From positions 552,001 to 616,000 of the forward strand of contig JAOTOL010001636.1 in the NCBI GenBank assembly GCA_034440575.1: 64,000 bases of DNA, written 5' to 3'. The position numbers and the translations under genes are program-made. Within the stretch, counting starts at the first letter, position 1. Every line of letters starts with the position of its first letter. This DNA comes from Imbricaverruca yamaguchii. Its lineage: Eukaryota; Arthropoda; Thecostraca; Neoverrucidae. Below are positions 25,148 through 38,350 of the stretch, one piece after another. The notes below the pieces were generated by a model. It saw only the letters and a list, made by a program, of their open reading frames with translations, was not told the DNA's origin and made no database searches.

Positions 25148-26920
25148 AATCTCGACCGTCTAATATTGGATGTCACCGTCCCGACCGTAGTCGAGAGGGA
25201 ACCTCTCGACCGTCTGACGCTGGATACTGCCGTCCCGACCGTAGTCTGGAGGGGACCTCTCGACCGTCTGTTGCTGGATATTGCCGTCCCGACCGTAGTC
25301 TGGAGGGGACCTCTCGACCGTCTGACGCTGGATATTGCCGTCCCGACCGTAGTCGTGAGGGGACCTCTCGACCGTCTGACACTGGATATTGCCGTCCCGA
25401 CCGTAGTCGTGAGGGGACCTCTCGACCGTCTGACACTGGATATTGCCGTCCCGACCGTAGTCTGGAGGGGACCTCTCGACCGTCTGACGCTGGATACTGC
25501 CGTCCCGACCGTAGTCCTCGACCGTCTGACACTGGATATTGTCCCATCAGTCGAGGGAACCTCTCGACCGTCTGACACTGGATATTGCCGATCCGACCGT
25601 AGTCGTGAGGGGACCTCTCGACCGTCTGACGCTGGATATTGTCCCAACCGCAGTCGAGAGGGAACCTCTCGACCGTCTGACGCTGGATATCACCGTCCCG
25701 ACCGTAGTCTGGAGGGACCTCTCGACCGTCTGACGCTGGATATCCCGTCCCGACCGTAGTTCGGAGGGGACCTCTCGACCGTCTGAGTCTACGCGATATT
25801 GCCGTCCCGACCGTAGTCGAGAGGGGACCTCTCGACCGTCTGACGCTGGATATTGCCGTCCCGACCGTAGTCTGGAGGGGACCTCTCGACCGTCTGACAC
25901 TGGATATTGTCCCAACCGCAGTCGAGAGGGAACCTCTCGACCGTCTGACACTGGATATTGCCGTCCCGACCGTAGTCGAGAGGGGACCTCTCGACCGTCT
26001 GACGCTGGATATTGTCCCAACCGCAGTCGAGAGGGAACCTCTCGACCGTCTGACGCTGGATATTGCCGTCCCGACCGTAGTCTGGAGGGACCTCTCGACC
26101 GTCTGACGCTGGATATTGCCGTCCCGACCGTAGTCTGGAGGGAACCTCTCGACCGTCTGACACTGGATATTGCCGTCCCGACCGTAGTCTGGAGGGACCT
26201 CTCGACCGTCTGACGCTGGATATTGCCGTCCCGACCGTAGTCTGGAGGGACCTCTCGACCGTCTGACGCTGGATACTGCCGTCCCGACCGTAGTCGAGAG
26301 GGGACCTCTCGACCGTCTGACGCTGGATATCACCGTCCCGACCGTAGTCTGGAGGGGACCTCTCGACCGTCTGACGCTGGATATTGCCGTCCCGACCGTA
26401 GTCGAGAGGGGACCTCTCGACCGTCTGACACTGGATATTGCCGTCCCGACCGTAGTCTGGAGGGAACCTCTCGACCGTCTGACACTGGATATTGCCGTCC
26501 CGACCGTAGTCTGGAGGGGACCTCTCGACCGTCTGACACTGGATATTGCCGTCCCGACCGTAGTCTGGAGGGGACCTCTCGACCGTCTGACGCTGGATAT
26601 TGCCGTCCCGACCGTAGTCTGGAGGGAACCTCTCGACCGTCTGACGCTGGATATTGTCCCAACCGCAGTCGAGAGGGAACCTCTCGACCGTCTGACGCTG
26701 GATATTGTCCCAACCGCAGTCGAGAGGGAACCTCTCGACCGTCTGACGCTGGATATCGCCGTCCCGACCGTAGTCGTGAGGGGACCTCTCGACCGTCTGA
26801 CACTGGATATCACCGTCCCGACCGTAGTCTGGAGGGGACCTCTCGACCGTCTGACGCTGGATTTTGCCGTGCCGACCGTAGTCGTGAGGGGAACCTCTCG
26901 ATCGTCTGACAGATGATATT
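25148..26920. repeat. 54-bp minisatellite, about 33 copies
   Basis: The unit is CTCTCGACCGTCTGACGCTG, GATATTGCCGTCCCGACCGT and AGTCTGGAGGGGAC. A variant class reads TATTGTCCCAACCGCAGTCG, and some units are shorter by a few bases. GTCGAGAGG and CCTCTCGAC around each junction form a 9-bp-arm hairpin. All three - strand frames are open, giving a 684-codon frame that wanders between frames at length variants. Confidence 0.97.
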
Positions 26921-28335
26921 GCAACACACGTGTATAATTATCCGCCATGTATTGACCGTGTAATAAACCACGGCATTTGATGTGGGCCTGGCTATTATTT
27001 TGAAGCAGAACAATGCAAGTCACGCGGTATGCATAGGAATTATTCATTATCCATGTCTTGTATGTTCCTTTCGCTGTTTCATGAGACCTCCAAAAGGCAG
27101 TGGGACCTATTGGAGTTATGACTTGGGCTAATGGTACCTGGGCGACTTGGGGCTGGGAAAGCCCGACGAGCCTTCCACTTGTCTTCATCTCTGAAAAAGG
27201 CGACCTTAACATATGTTTTGATTGCAATGAATAGTCGTGTAATATATGTATTACTCCTGTCTCATGTTGTTGCTCTTTGCGAAACTTCTTGTAATTCAGT
27301 TATTGTTCTTAGGTTGTCATTTTGTTATGTTCAGTCAATTTTTGCAAGTTTGTGCGAATTTTCGCTAGGGTGGCTCTATGGACTTTTGCTAATATAGTCC
27401 TTAAAGCAAAAATGTAGTCATATTGCTAAGCAGAGCTTGTTGCGCGAACCCGGGCCCCACCACATGCTCCATGAATTCCAGTTCATTGGCATAATTTTGA
27501 CCGATAGTTTACGTTCCGTCAAAGCACCGACACGACCGGTAGCTCGTCCCCGGCCTTATCGGGCCGGTTGCCAACTGACCCTCCCAGGGCTAAATGCAAG
27601 CGCTTTAAACGATTCTCTAACCGTCTTGCCAAGCAGGGTAGACCGATGCAAGCTAGCGTCCCAACCAGCTGAGGAACCGGGGCGCTTGCACTATGTTTCT
27701 TGATAATCATCGTTTTAAATTTTTAGATCCCCTCGCCGATAGATTATCTCGCCTAGACGGCTAATGTACTTACGTAGAAAAAGAACAATGCCGTTGTCCA
27801 TTGTGCAAACTGAAGCTACCCGGGCGCGAATTAGGCGCCCATTCCTTTGATGCTTGGTGTTTGTACAGAATTGTGCACATCTCGTCGCAGCTTATCTCGG
27901 TTGGCAGCTGACTCGACATTCTCTGGAATTTCAGCCGAATGATGTCATTGACTGGGGAGGGAGTTAACGACCCTCCTGTCTGTTTCCGGAACCGATGAGC
28001 GATCGAGCTGATTCGAGCCGTGATCGATAGCCATGTACCGTGGGCATTTGTGGTTGTCGACGTCTTGTCTTTTGGAGTGATCGAAGACACCACAGGCTGT
28101 TGGAGACGTCACACGCTAGATGCACAAAGACTGGACCTTGAACAAAAATCGTTAAAGTTAACGTTCTCCGTTTCACATGAACAACTAATCGGGTGATATT
28201 TTCATACCAATATTTCACATCTCTCGGCTGAAGTTCGGCAGCACTGCTGCTTATGCATATTACAACCGACGTATCTTGGTGGTAATGTGTGCCCTTTAGT
28301 TTGTCGCAGTGCGCCCCTCCTACCCCACCCCTTCC
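26921..28335. other. Spacer with interspersed repeat, no supported gene
   Basis: Contains an interspersed repeat copy at 27421-27497. The rest shows short competing open frames only. Confidence 0.45.
27421..27497 (-). repeat. Interspersed repeat, copy B
   Basis: Reverse complement of the segment at 8437-8520, sharing AACTGGAATTCATGGA and CAACAAGCTCTGC. Edges are uncertain. Confidence 0.6.
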
Positions 28336-28348
28336 CCGGTAGGAAACA

Positions 28349-28404
28349 CGGGCGCTGACCGAAGCAGTCGGTGCCCCCCTAAGCCCAAATAACCAACCAA
28401 CCAA
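28349..28404 (+). mobile_element. Micro-retroposon copy 4 (56 bp)
   Basis: Carries GCAGTCGGTGCCCCCCTAAG and an AACC tail of three to four units. It is flanked by a perfect 13-bp direct repeat CCGGTAGGAAACA at 28336-28348 and 28405-28417. It is the cleanest member of the family. Confidence 0.9.
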
Positions 28405-28463
28405 CCGGTAGGAAACATATGGACGCGAACCTGCGGCTCCGACATCCCCCGCCCCGCCCCTCC

Positions 28464-28598
28464 TAGCTCAGCTCAGCTCAGCTCAGCCCAACTCAGCTCA
28501 GCTCAGCTCAGCTCAGCTCAGCTCAGCCCAGCCTAGCCCAGCCCAGCCCAGCTCAGCTCAGCCCAGCTCAGCCCATCGCAGCCCAGCCCAGCCCAACC
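28464..28598. repeat. 5-bp repeat (CTCAG/CCCAG)n
   Basis: AGCTC/AGCCC pentamers run with few interruptions. Confidence 0.95.
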
Positions 28599-28614
28599 CC
28601 GCCCGCACCGCCCC

Positions 28615-28960
28615 TCCCCGACCCCACCGATAATCGTCTCGGAGACACATGCACACGAACCCGGGACTCCGACACTACCCCTGTCCCCATCCCCACCGAT
28701 AACAATATCGGAGGCACATAGACACGAACCTGGGACTCCGATATGGTGTCCGCCCCTGTCCCCGCACCCACCGATAATAGTATCGGAAGCACATGGACAC
28801 GAACCCGCGATTCCAACATTTCCCCCGCTCCGACTGAGACTCCGATAATAGTATCAGAGGAAAATGGGCATGGGCCCACGATTCTAATATTTACCCCCGC
28901 CCCACTGATAATAGTGCCTGAGCCACATGAGCACGATCCCGCGACTCGGATATCGCCCCC
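28615..28960. repeat. Degenerate minisatellite of about 60 bp
   Basis: About six units with CCCACCGATAATA, ATCGGAGGCACATG and GACACGAACCCGGGACTCCG. Each has a small GATAATA...TATC dyad. Confidence 0.8.
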
Positions 28961-29099
28961 GCTCGAAAGCCAGTCGGGGCATGCGACCACTCAACCGCTC
29001 CGGCCTGATCTGGACACCAGTGGAGCGTTACGTCTGCGAGCCTCGTGAGCACAATAGTTTGTCCTTAGAGGATATATGTGTCGTCACAGGTGAAAGGAA

Positions 29100-29490
29100 A
29101 CTGCTACTTTTCTGTTCTTCAATATCCGGATATCCGAGCGATGTTTGGGTGTTTTGTTCTTCATTATCTGGGTGACCGTGCGGCGTTTGTATTTTTTGTT
29201 CTTCATTATCTTGGTATCCGTTCGACGTTTTGGTGGTATATTCTTCATTACCTTGGTATCCGTGCGACGTTTGGGTGTTTTTCTTCATTATCTGGGTAAC
29301 CGTGCGACGCTTGGGTGTTTTGTTCTTCAATATCTGGGCATTCGTGCGGCGTTTCGTTGTTTCGTTCTCCAATATCTGTGTATCCCTGCGAAGAGTGTTT
29401 TATTCAGTATCTTTGTATCCGTGCAACGTTTGGGTATTCTTTTTTTCCTTATTCGGGTATGCGTGCGGCGTTTTAAGGTCAATTTAGATG
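29100..29490. repeat. Degenerate minisatellite of about 43 bp
   Basis: About nine units with TGTTCTTCATTATCTGGGTA and CGTGCGACGTTTGGGTGTTT. Confidence 0.85.
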
Positions 29491-30467
29491 TCAATCAGCA
29501 GGTTTTCATGTTATCAATTTGGCCGACAAAAATATGTTTCTTGAAGTCACTGGTGACATCGCAGATCAGGCGAAATATCAGGTATCGGAACATTGCCGCA
29601 AATTCATACTCCATCTCTGAACTCAGTCAAAAGATTAACCTTATTCAGCTTGCGCTGCTAACCATGGTTGCGGTTTTATGTATTTTTTAGGGGTCTTGAC
29701 ACAAAAATGTTTGCTCGGATTCATTCATATTTTTAGCATGGGCCCTGCGTTCGCAGTCAACCATCCTTCCTGGACGCAACATGAAGGTAATGAGAGAGCA
29801 CAATTGATGCCTTCCCATTATTTATATGCGTGCCCCTCCACCAAATGATTTTCAGAGATTGATGTCCCCGCTGCTCACCCCGAGCCCTAATAGTGTGAAT
29901 GTTTTTGTTGTGTTGTTTGCCCATGAATGACTACAAGTTTCTTCAAGTCAAGATGTTCAGTAATATTGTTAATAGTCACTAACTATATCCTGTTGAGGTC
30001 AATGTCATGCTGAAGGGCAATAACATTTTTTTTCCTCTCGCATCACTGAGCTACATGGCGCGTATCTACTCGTTAATGTCATGTTTTTAACATTTCGAAA
30101 TATCGTATTCTTTTCAGAAGACCTTCAAGTTTCCAATTCAATATGCTGTTAATTGCTTGTGCACAATTCATATCTAACCTATTATGACCTGGTGAAAGGA
30201 AAAAGTGCCTCCCGGTGTCTTTCGTATAAAGACTTCACCTTGCTTGCATCTGTAGAACATAATACCCTGATGCAGGTGACGCTATCCATGATTCAGACTG
30301 ATTCTCAGTCGAATATGACGTCCCGTAGAAGCCACGCGCTCCTTCCTCTGAACCTTTGTAAAATCGATAGACGCGTATTTTGTGACGAGTCATTAACAGC
30401 CAGACTCAGTGCGTGCTCTACGTCAATCTGACGGATACTTGGAACATACATGCATGTTGTGGGCGCA
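29491..30467. other. Spacer, no supported gene
   Basis: AT-rich sequence with no family recognised. Confidence 0.4.
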
Positions 30468-30474
30468 TATGGCA

Positions 30475-30514
30475 ATGAAGACGATGTACCCTCAAACCCA
30501 AGTAACTAACTAAT
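30475..30514 (+). mobile_element. Micro-retroposon-like tail, diverged
   Basis: GACGATGTACCCTCAAACCC followed by an AACTAACTAA tail resembles the family core. No clear direct repeats flank it. Confidence 0.5.
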
Positions 30515-30894
30515 TTGTTGAACTTCGTCTTCCAATCATAGCCGGGATATATAAATCAAAGCAACCAGCCAAGAACGCTGTTTCCCTAACGGCCTTGTAC
30601 CCGGTGACCGAGTGGAACCTCAGAGGCTATTTAGGCACAAGGTGCAAGATTCATGACCGGAGGGGTACAAAGTGATCTGTCTTAATATGTTGTTCCGATC
30701 AGCCTGATATAACCTTGAGCTGTGACTTTATTTGCAGCCTGTGATGTTATCTGCGCCACGTTGGCGTTTCCTTGACCCTTACTATTCTGAAAGTGTAGTG
30801 CCGCCACCTTTGTCAAGTTCCGAGATCTTCAGGCAAGGCAAAGTCGTCCATTTGTTGTAAGCTACCAGGTGTTTGCAACTGCCAACACTTGGTA

Positions 30895-31190
30895 GCGCGT
30901 GGTTAACCGCCACCTCTGTGGGCCACAAGGCTAAGTGCCACCCCTGTGGGGCGCATGGTTAACTATCACCTCTGTGGGGCATACGACTATCTGCCACCTC
31001 TGCGGGGCACAAGGCTAACTGCCATCTCTGTGGGGAACAAGACTAACTGCTACCTCTGTGGGGCACAAGGCTAACTGCCATCTCTGTGAAGCACAAGGCA
31101 CACGGCTAACTGCCACCACTGTGGGGCATGCGACTATCTGCGACCTCTGCGTTGCACACAGCACACAACTAACTAGACACACGGGATGGT
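30895..31190. repeat. Degenerate 28-bp minisatellite
   Basis: Units with GCTAACTGCCACCTCTGTGG and GGCACAAG recur about ten times with length variation. Confidence 0.85.
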
Positions 31191-31329
31191 TGTATAATTT
31201 CAACTGACTGGGTAGTCTGATTTAGAACCCAGTGCACGATATTTGACGATCGCCGCCTAGATGTTGCCTTACCTACTGTAAGATCGGTAGTTTTTCCATG
31301 GCGCATCGGCGCACGGATATGGAGCGTTA

Positions 31330-32080
31330 TCCAGTCTTCTGACCTCCACCTGTAGTTGTTATCTCGCGACTCCACCGTATGTTGTCGCGACTCTCGCAGG
31401 TGCCGGCTGCGAGAGGGTCTCATGACTCTCCACTGTAAGTCTCCTCGTGCATCTGCTGCCTTCCACTCGACTGGTCTTCATACCGGTAGTCGTGATCCGC
31501 ACGCAGCTGGTCTCTGCGGCGTGAATCCATGCTCCGCTGATCTGACTATGAGTCCGGATCCCCACTCTGTTGGTCGCCATATTGTGGGTTGGAATCAGCA
31601 CTCTGTTAGCACGCTGCTGGTCTACACACGGTAGGTTTGGACTTGATTCCACTAGTCTCCTGACCACAAGTTCGATTCCTCACTCTGTCGAACGCCATGC
31701 TGTACGCCCCGGTTCACACTCGGCTGGTCTCTTCACCTGGGTTCGAACCACCACTCTGTTGCACTCCACACTGTGGGTCCAGATCTCGATTCCGCCGGGC
31801 TCCACACGAGGAGACTCCACTCTGTTGATTTGGTCACTGGATGATAATGTGATGGTGTTCCTTCCGTTTCCACACGAGACCCCCGTTTTCTGGTCTTCGC
31901 ATGCTGATGTCCACTCTGCCGTTGTTCACACTGTTGACGTCCATCCTGTGGGCGACGCTGCGCCATGTGTGTCGGCCCTGGTCGTGTCGCCTTGTCTGGT
32001 CTTCACAATGTTGATGTCAACTCTGCCGTTCTCCACACTGTTGACGTCTAGCCTGTGGGTGACGCTGACAGTCGCTTCAG
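31330..32080. repeat. Highly degenerate CCACTCTG-type repeat
   Basis: CACTCTGTTGG, CACACTGTTGACGTC and similar words recur irregularly. It is probably an old minisatellite, and its unit length cannot be given. Confidence 0.6.
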
Positions 32081-32711
32081 GAGCCGGCCGAGCGCTCGTG
32101 GCGGCCGTTACGACCGTCACTGGTGTCTGAGTCACGTGCTGCGTCACGAGCACGCGTCGCGCTCTCCCTCGCGTCCGTCCATTCCCGCTCTGTCGGTCGT
32201 GCGGCCGCCTCCCGGCACAGAAGCCCCACCCCCTGCCATCACGGGCCCATTTTTAATTACGGCTCGAATAGCGTCACGTACGCCGGCCGACAAAAAGACA
32301 CTCACCCGCTTTGGCGTTTCCGATTGAACGCCATGGCGTATTGATAACGTATAATTTCATGGCTTGACATCAAAATGCGGCTTGCTTTCTCGCTGCAATA
32401 AGGTCGGCGTCGCGTAGCGCGACGCGACGATTCTAGTACTTGCGACGTTTTGCATGTGATTGCGGCGCGTTTTTCCTCGATTTCGGCGTCAGCGCGGCGT
32501 GCAATCAGTTGCCGCTCATCGTATCATTACACGTTATTACCCGGCGCGGGTAACAGGCAGTCGGTCCGTGTGGCTATCATTACCCGCCGGCAAATTACCG
32601 GGGCCTCCGCCAAACAAGATGGCAGCCGGCGCCGCACGGCGCTGCTGCGGTCGACCGCCGCCGCCGCCGCGACACGCACAAACCCGCGTCGGCCGCACGG
32701 AGAGGAGAGGA

Positions 32712-34540
32712 CCCGAGCCTCCACCGACACGGCCGCTGTACCAACAGTGTACGGAGAGGACCCCGGGCCTCCACCGACACGGTCGCTGTACCAACAGTGT
32801 ACGGAGAGGACCCCCGGGCCTCCACCGACACGGCCGCTGTACCGACAGTGTACGGAGAGGACCCCGGGGCCTCCACCGACACGGCCGCTGTACCGACAGT
32901 GTACGGAGAAGGACCCCGGGCCTCCACCGACACGGCCGCTGTACCGACAGTGTACGGAGAGGACCCCGGGCCTCCACCGACACGGCCGCTGTACCGACAG
33001 TGTACGGAGAGGACCCCGGGCCTCCACCGACACGGCCGCTGTACCGACAGTGTACGGAGAGGACCCCGGGCCTCCACCGACACGGCCGCTGTACCAACAG
33101 TGTACGGAGAGGACCCCCGGGCCTCCACCGACACGGCCGCTGTACCGACAGTGTACGGAGAGGACCCCCGGGCCTCCACCGACACGGCCGCTGTACCGAC
33201 AGTGTACGGAGAGGACCCGAGCCTCCACCGACACGGCCGCTGTACCGACAGTGTACGGAGAGGACCCCCGGGCCTCCACCGACACGGCCGCTGTGCCGAC
33301 AGTGTACGGAGAGAACCTGAGCCTCCACCGACACGGCCGCTGTACCGACAGTATACGGAGAGGACCCGGGCCTCCACCTACACGGCAGCTGTACCAACAG
33401 TGTACGGAGAGGACCCCGGGCCTCCACCGACACGGTCGCTGTGCCGATAGTGTACGGAGAGGACCCCCGGGCCTCCACCGACACGGCCGCTGTACCGACA
33501 GTGTACGGAAAGGACCCCGGGCCTCCACCGACACGGCCGCTGTACCGACAGTGTACGGAGAGGACCCCGGGCCTCCACCGACACGTCCGCTGTACCGACA
33601 GTGTACGGAGAGGACCCCGGGCCTCCACCGACACGGCCGCTGTACCGACAGTGTACGGAGAGGACCCCGGGCCTCCACCGACACGGCCGCTGTGCCAACA
33701 GTGTACGGAGAGGACCCCCGGGCCTCCACCGACACGGCCGCTGTACCGACAGTGTACGGAGAGGACCCCGGGCTCCACCGACACGGCCGCTGTACCGACA
33801 GTGTACGGAGAGGACCCCGGGCCTCCACCGACACGGCCGCTGTACCAACAGTGTACGGAGAGGACCCCGGGCCTCCACCGACACGGCCGCTGTACCGACA
33901 GTGTACGGAGAGGACCCCCGGGCCTCCACCGACACGGCCGCTGTACCGACAGTGTACGGAGAGGACCCCGGGCCTCCACCGACACGGCCGCTGTACCGAC
34001 AGTGTACGGAGAGGACCCCGGGCCTCCACCGACACGGCCGCTGTACCGACAGTGTACGGAGAGGACCCCGGGCTCCCAGGCTGTCCAGTTCGGCGGCAGT
34101 GACGCCGGCCCGGCCGCTGTACCGACAGTGTACGGAGAGGACCCCCGGGCCTCCGCTGTACCGACGGTGTACGGAGAGAACCCGAGCCTCCACCGACACG
34201 GCCGCTGTACCGACAGTGTACGGAGAGGTCCCGGGCCTCCACCGACACGGCCGCTGTACCGACAGTGTACGGAGAGGACCCCCGGGCGTCCGCTGTACCG
34301 ACAGTGTACGGAGAGGACCCCCGAGCCTCCACCGACACGGCCGCTGTACCGACAGTGTACGGAGAGGACCCCCGGGCCTCCACCGACATGGTTGCTGTGC
34401 CTACAGTGTACGGAGAGGAGCCCGGGCGGCCGCTGTACCGACAGTGTACGGAGAGGGTCCGGGCGTTCGCCGGTACGGTCGCTGTACCTACAGTGTATGG
34501 AGGGGACCCTGGCGTCCGCTGTACCGACGGTGTACTCGCT
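32712..34540. repeat. 50-bp minisatellite, about 36 copies
   Basis: The unit is ACCGACACGGCCGCTGTACC, GACAGTGTACGGAGAGGACC and CCGGGCCTCC. The C-run before GGG varies (4-5 C), so units are 49-51 bp and every frame is mixed. All six frames stay open over long distances. The right end from about 34080 is broken up by deletions. The left flank (about 32600-32710) is GC-rich. Confidence 0.97.
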
Positions 34541-37500
34541 CGGGCGTCCGCCGGTCTGAGCCGGTGTTCAGCAACGTGCATGCCAGTTCGCTGTTGAAGG
34601 GCACACTTCTGTTGTCAGAAGACGTGACATGAGGGTACACCCGGGCCTTCAACCGACAGACCTCATGGTGGACGTGATGACCAGAACGGATGCTGGCGCA
34701 GCTTCGTGCTCATGCGGGACGGGTGCTGATGCGGGCTCACCTGACGTGTACTTTGTGGTATGCGCCATGGAAACACTCGCCGCTGACGTGTACTTTGTGG
34801 TACTCTACTTACACACATGATGCGTATCTAATTAGTTCTGAGTAGGCGAGCTAAATAGATACAATCTTTATGGAACATCACTGTGTTGATACCGTGGATA
34901 TTGTGAGGCGGCAGAGCTGCTCTGATGTCGGCATCTTCAAATCAAACTTTCCTCGGTTGTTGAAATATACTGATGACTGATAAGTTCAATGCTGGTCGAT
35001 TTGATCCAGATTGTTCTTACAGGCCTGGCGACAGCCACCGATGAGTGGAACTCGGCGGACAGAAATACATGATAAACGTATCTCGCACAAACTAATAGAT
35101 TAGCGTGCTTCTAATCCTTTACATGAATGGTGTAGGAATGCTGGTAACAAAATGTGAAAGTCAGTGTTATTTTATACCATGGAAGTAATGGTTCGATTGC
35201 TAAAAGTACGGGATTATGAGTCTTTGGGTCTTCCACATTTGTACCCCTATTACTTTCATGAATGGTCATGGCCTAAGGCAGTGATAAATAATTTGTAAAA
35301 TAGGGTGGGATATATCACTTCACGAACACTGGATCGACATGCTTTCCAATGAAGTATCGTGTTCTTGATGCGTATTAATGAAATCTTCATGCCACTTTTC
35401 TACCGGTATCTCGTTGTAAGTATCATGTGTATGCTTACCATAACGGACGCACGCACATATAGTGGTACAATTGCAGGTAAAGGAATTGCCTATGATGTGG
35501 TCTGTCATGCAGTATCAGTTTGTAGTTGAGATATTTTGTATCTGTATCATTAGTATTGGTATCTCTCAGTTAGGTATCCCTAAAAAAGCGGCGCAAATGA
35601 CCTTTATGGTCCGGCGGCCTCTAAAATACCACTTTCGTATCTCTCAAAGCAGACGAAAAGACAGTCATCATTGTGCTATTGGCTCAAAGTTAAGCTTCAA
35701 GAACGAAAGAAGTATATGCAATGACATTATTGCCATTGCGAATTAGATATTATAATGCACTCGTTTCCGACATTCTGATACCTAACGAAAATCCGTTATT
35801 TTAACACTGCTTCTAGTTCATCTTTTGAAGACAACTGGAAAATGTTTGTCGAATCGCTGGACGACAGACGGCGATGTTTCTTCTCCAATTTCGTCAGCCA
35901 ATTAAACATGCCAGGCCATCACACGCAGTCACTGATGTTTCCTGCAGGTCAACTAATTATATATTTGTGCATGTTTAGTTCGCTCCATAAAGTTTGCTCA
36001 TCGACTTCAAGCGAATTTCGTCAGTGCTGGTCCCCCTGGCAGCATGATATCCCAGCAGTGTTTCCATGATTCACTGCGTGGCGTATGTTTTGAAAGCAAA
36101 TTATGGATTGATTCGCAATTCAACATGTGCTTGCATAAGCCAGCATGTAACTTTCACTTCGCCTTACTTGTAGCGAACGCATGAGTGTAAATAGGCAGGA
36201 GTAATCGGAGCACAACGCGGCACAGGGTATGTGCTCTCTAAAATACTTCTCAATGTGTCGAAGTTGCTCTTAGTATTTCACTGCGTCTTGGAAACAACAC
36301 TTGTCACCAACAGACGTGGTGATTGCTCTTTTTATTGGGGGGGGATTTCCAGCGCGGTACCAATCAAAATTGTGCGCCAATCACCAATTTGTGTACCAGT
36401 AGGAATGTAACATCGACATTTTGACCCTCTACGGACGTCCAGAATGGAAGTATTGCCGACATTGTATGTAAAGAGGAGCCCCGGGTCAGACTCTAGCTCC
36501 ACCAATAATTACACAAAGCTTCCACCTACATGTTCACAGATACTGGTGACCAAGGCCAAGGAGGCTATGCGGCGACAGTTAAGTGACCTAGGTGTGTGAC
36601 CCTGTGATATTTTCCAAGAATTTAATTTCGTGGAAAGCATTGAATTTCTGCAAAAACATTTCCCCTCGGTGGCTGGCAGGTTGATCGGCTCAACCTGCCA
36701 GCGCCGACAGGACCTTGCATAGAGATATCGTGGTAGATTCATTAAAACCCTTTGTTCTTCATGTATTGATAACTCCGTCGCCACTGCCTTCGGAGTTGTC
36801 CACTATCATATTTCAACTTCATTAATGGTGAAGCCGCCGCCTCGGTCGATCCCTTTGTTTCCATGCTACCAAGCTGCACCAGCTGGTAAGGCTGCCGCCT
36901 CAATGACGCAGCGGTTGCTCGGGCTGACATATTATCTATTGGACCGGGATTATGCGGCTATATCAGCTGGAAGCTCTTCGTCAGGTCTTAATGCCACGAG
37001 ACACTGCAAAGCCGTATTGTCTTTTTCATGGCCCTTTTATGGATAATGCGAAATGGAACAGAAGTACTGAAACCTGATTTCTCAGCTCCATTTCCAGCAT
37101 TTCATTCTGCGATGGCTCAAATTAGTAGCTGTTCGTAACTGTATGAACCACTGTCTGAAACATTGGTCGCGTTCTAGCACTAGCGTTTTGAATATCTAAA
37201 CCCTTGACGTGCCTTTCTGGTAGAGCTGTTGTCCTGCGAGGTTTCGGATGTTCTGTGAGGTGTCCGATGTCTTTCGAGCTGTCAGATGTTCTGCGAGGTG
37301 CTGTGACATGGAGCCGCCCGGTCGCCGGAACGTGAGTGAAGCACAAGGCTCAATTTGAATGCCAATTTCACTGAAATTACGTGCAAACTGATGCGGGATT
37401 TATGGTGGGACACATCTGCAGCACTCCTTATATTTGTTTGGGTGAGGCACCTCGTATCGCATTGGCGGCGGGTCGTCCGACGGCGTGTATGTAAACAATC

Positions 37501-37549
37501 CTCCATCAAATACGTCGACGAGGTCGTTAGCGTCGCTGTTCCGAGTTCG
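34541..37549. other. 3-kb AT-rich spacer
   Basis: No gene or repeat family recognised. Open frames are below 100 codons and lack motifs. Confidence 0.5.
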
Positions 37550-38350
37550 TTATGTGCTGTTCTGATTCAGCGGCGGCATCGCCGATGCCGACGGCGGCCG
37601 CGGCATCGGCCGGACCGGCAGACCGCGCGGGCCGTGCAATACGGCCGGCCGCCGCGGTGCCGCCGCCCATCGATCAAACGGCAGCGCGGTGCGCATGCGC
37701 GCGGGCGGGGCCTGTTGCGTCGGCGGGTCGGCGGCGGCGGCCGCCGGCCGGCCAACCTGGTCAGGTGTCGCCGCCGGTGGACGCAGGTCGTATGGGCAGC
37801 TACTGCGCGTAGTGGACAGCCGGACGGCGGCCAGAAGGCCGAGTGGTCAGTCGGAGGAGGAGGCAGCGGCGGCGCCGACGGCCGGCCAGCGGTGGCCGCT
37901 GCGGCAGTCCACATCGCACCGCGTCCGCGCGCTGTCGATCGCCGGCAGTCGGAGCTGGAGCTGGAGACTGTGCCGCAGCCGGCCGTGCGAGCGCGCTCGT
38001 GAGAGTGGCCACAGAGACTAGCCGCCGCCTCGGCCGATTGATTATCGGCCACCGCCGCCGATCGCCGCACCGGTAATTAATTGTCGCGCTATCGAGCGCG
38101 ATAAGCGGCCGCCGAGTCCGTCCATTAGCGGCGGCGATACCGGCGCATCGGCGGCCGCCGACGTGGCGTCGCCATGTACGCCGGCACGATGTACGGACAC
38201 TACCAGACGCCGGCTACCTACATCCCACCCAATGTGCAGCTCGGTGCCGAATACATGGGCGCGGCGGCGGCCGCCGTCGGTCTCCAACAGCCCATGGATG
38301 CCATGGCCGGCGTGCAGCCGAAACGACCAAGGTATGCCACGAGCCGCGCT
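37550..38350 (+). promoter_or_regulatory. CpG-rich island, likely promoter/5' UTR
   Basis: Very GC- and CpG-rich sequence with CGG/GCC-rich runs, in contrast with the AT-rich left flank. It ends in a candidate first coding exon with a good start context and splice donor. No core promoter motif is assigned. Confidence 0.45.
38174..38331 (+). CDS. Candidate first coding exon, unknown protein
   Basis: Starts GTCGCCATGTACG and encodes 52 codons plus two bases up to the donor CCAAG|GTATGC at 38332. The product begins MYAGTMYGHYQ and has a Tyr/Pro-rich segment, an AAAAA run, two QxP stretches and ends in the basic PKRPR, which resembles a nuclear localisation signal. Such N-termini are common in animal transcription factors, but I do not recognise the family. 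The following exons were not found and may lie in introns filled by minisatellites or outside the window. Confidence 0.4.

Noticed and set aside
25148..26920. CRISPR array
   Set aside because: Repeats are contiguous without unique spacers, and the genome is eukaryotic. The same holds for the other arrays.
25173..27227. 684-codon open frame on the - strand
   Set aside because: It is a stop-free 54-bp tandem repeat. The frame drifts between three translations at length variants and all - strand frames are open.
32527..34581. 684-codon and 550-codon open frames on both strands
   Set aside because: Product of the 50-bp array; both strands and several frames are open, with no start context or family match. 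The equal length to the other 684-codon frame is coincidence.
37552..38076. Arg/Ala-rich open frames in the CpG island
   Set aside because: All frames on both strands are open because of GC content, and translations are low-complexity Arg/Ala/Pro.
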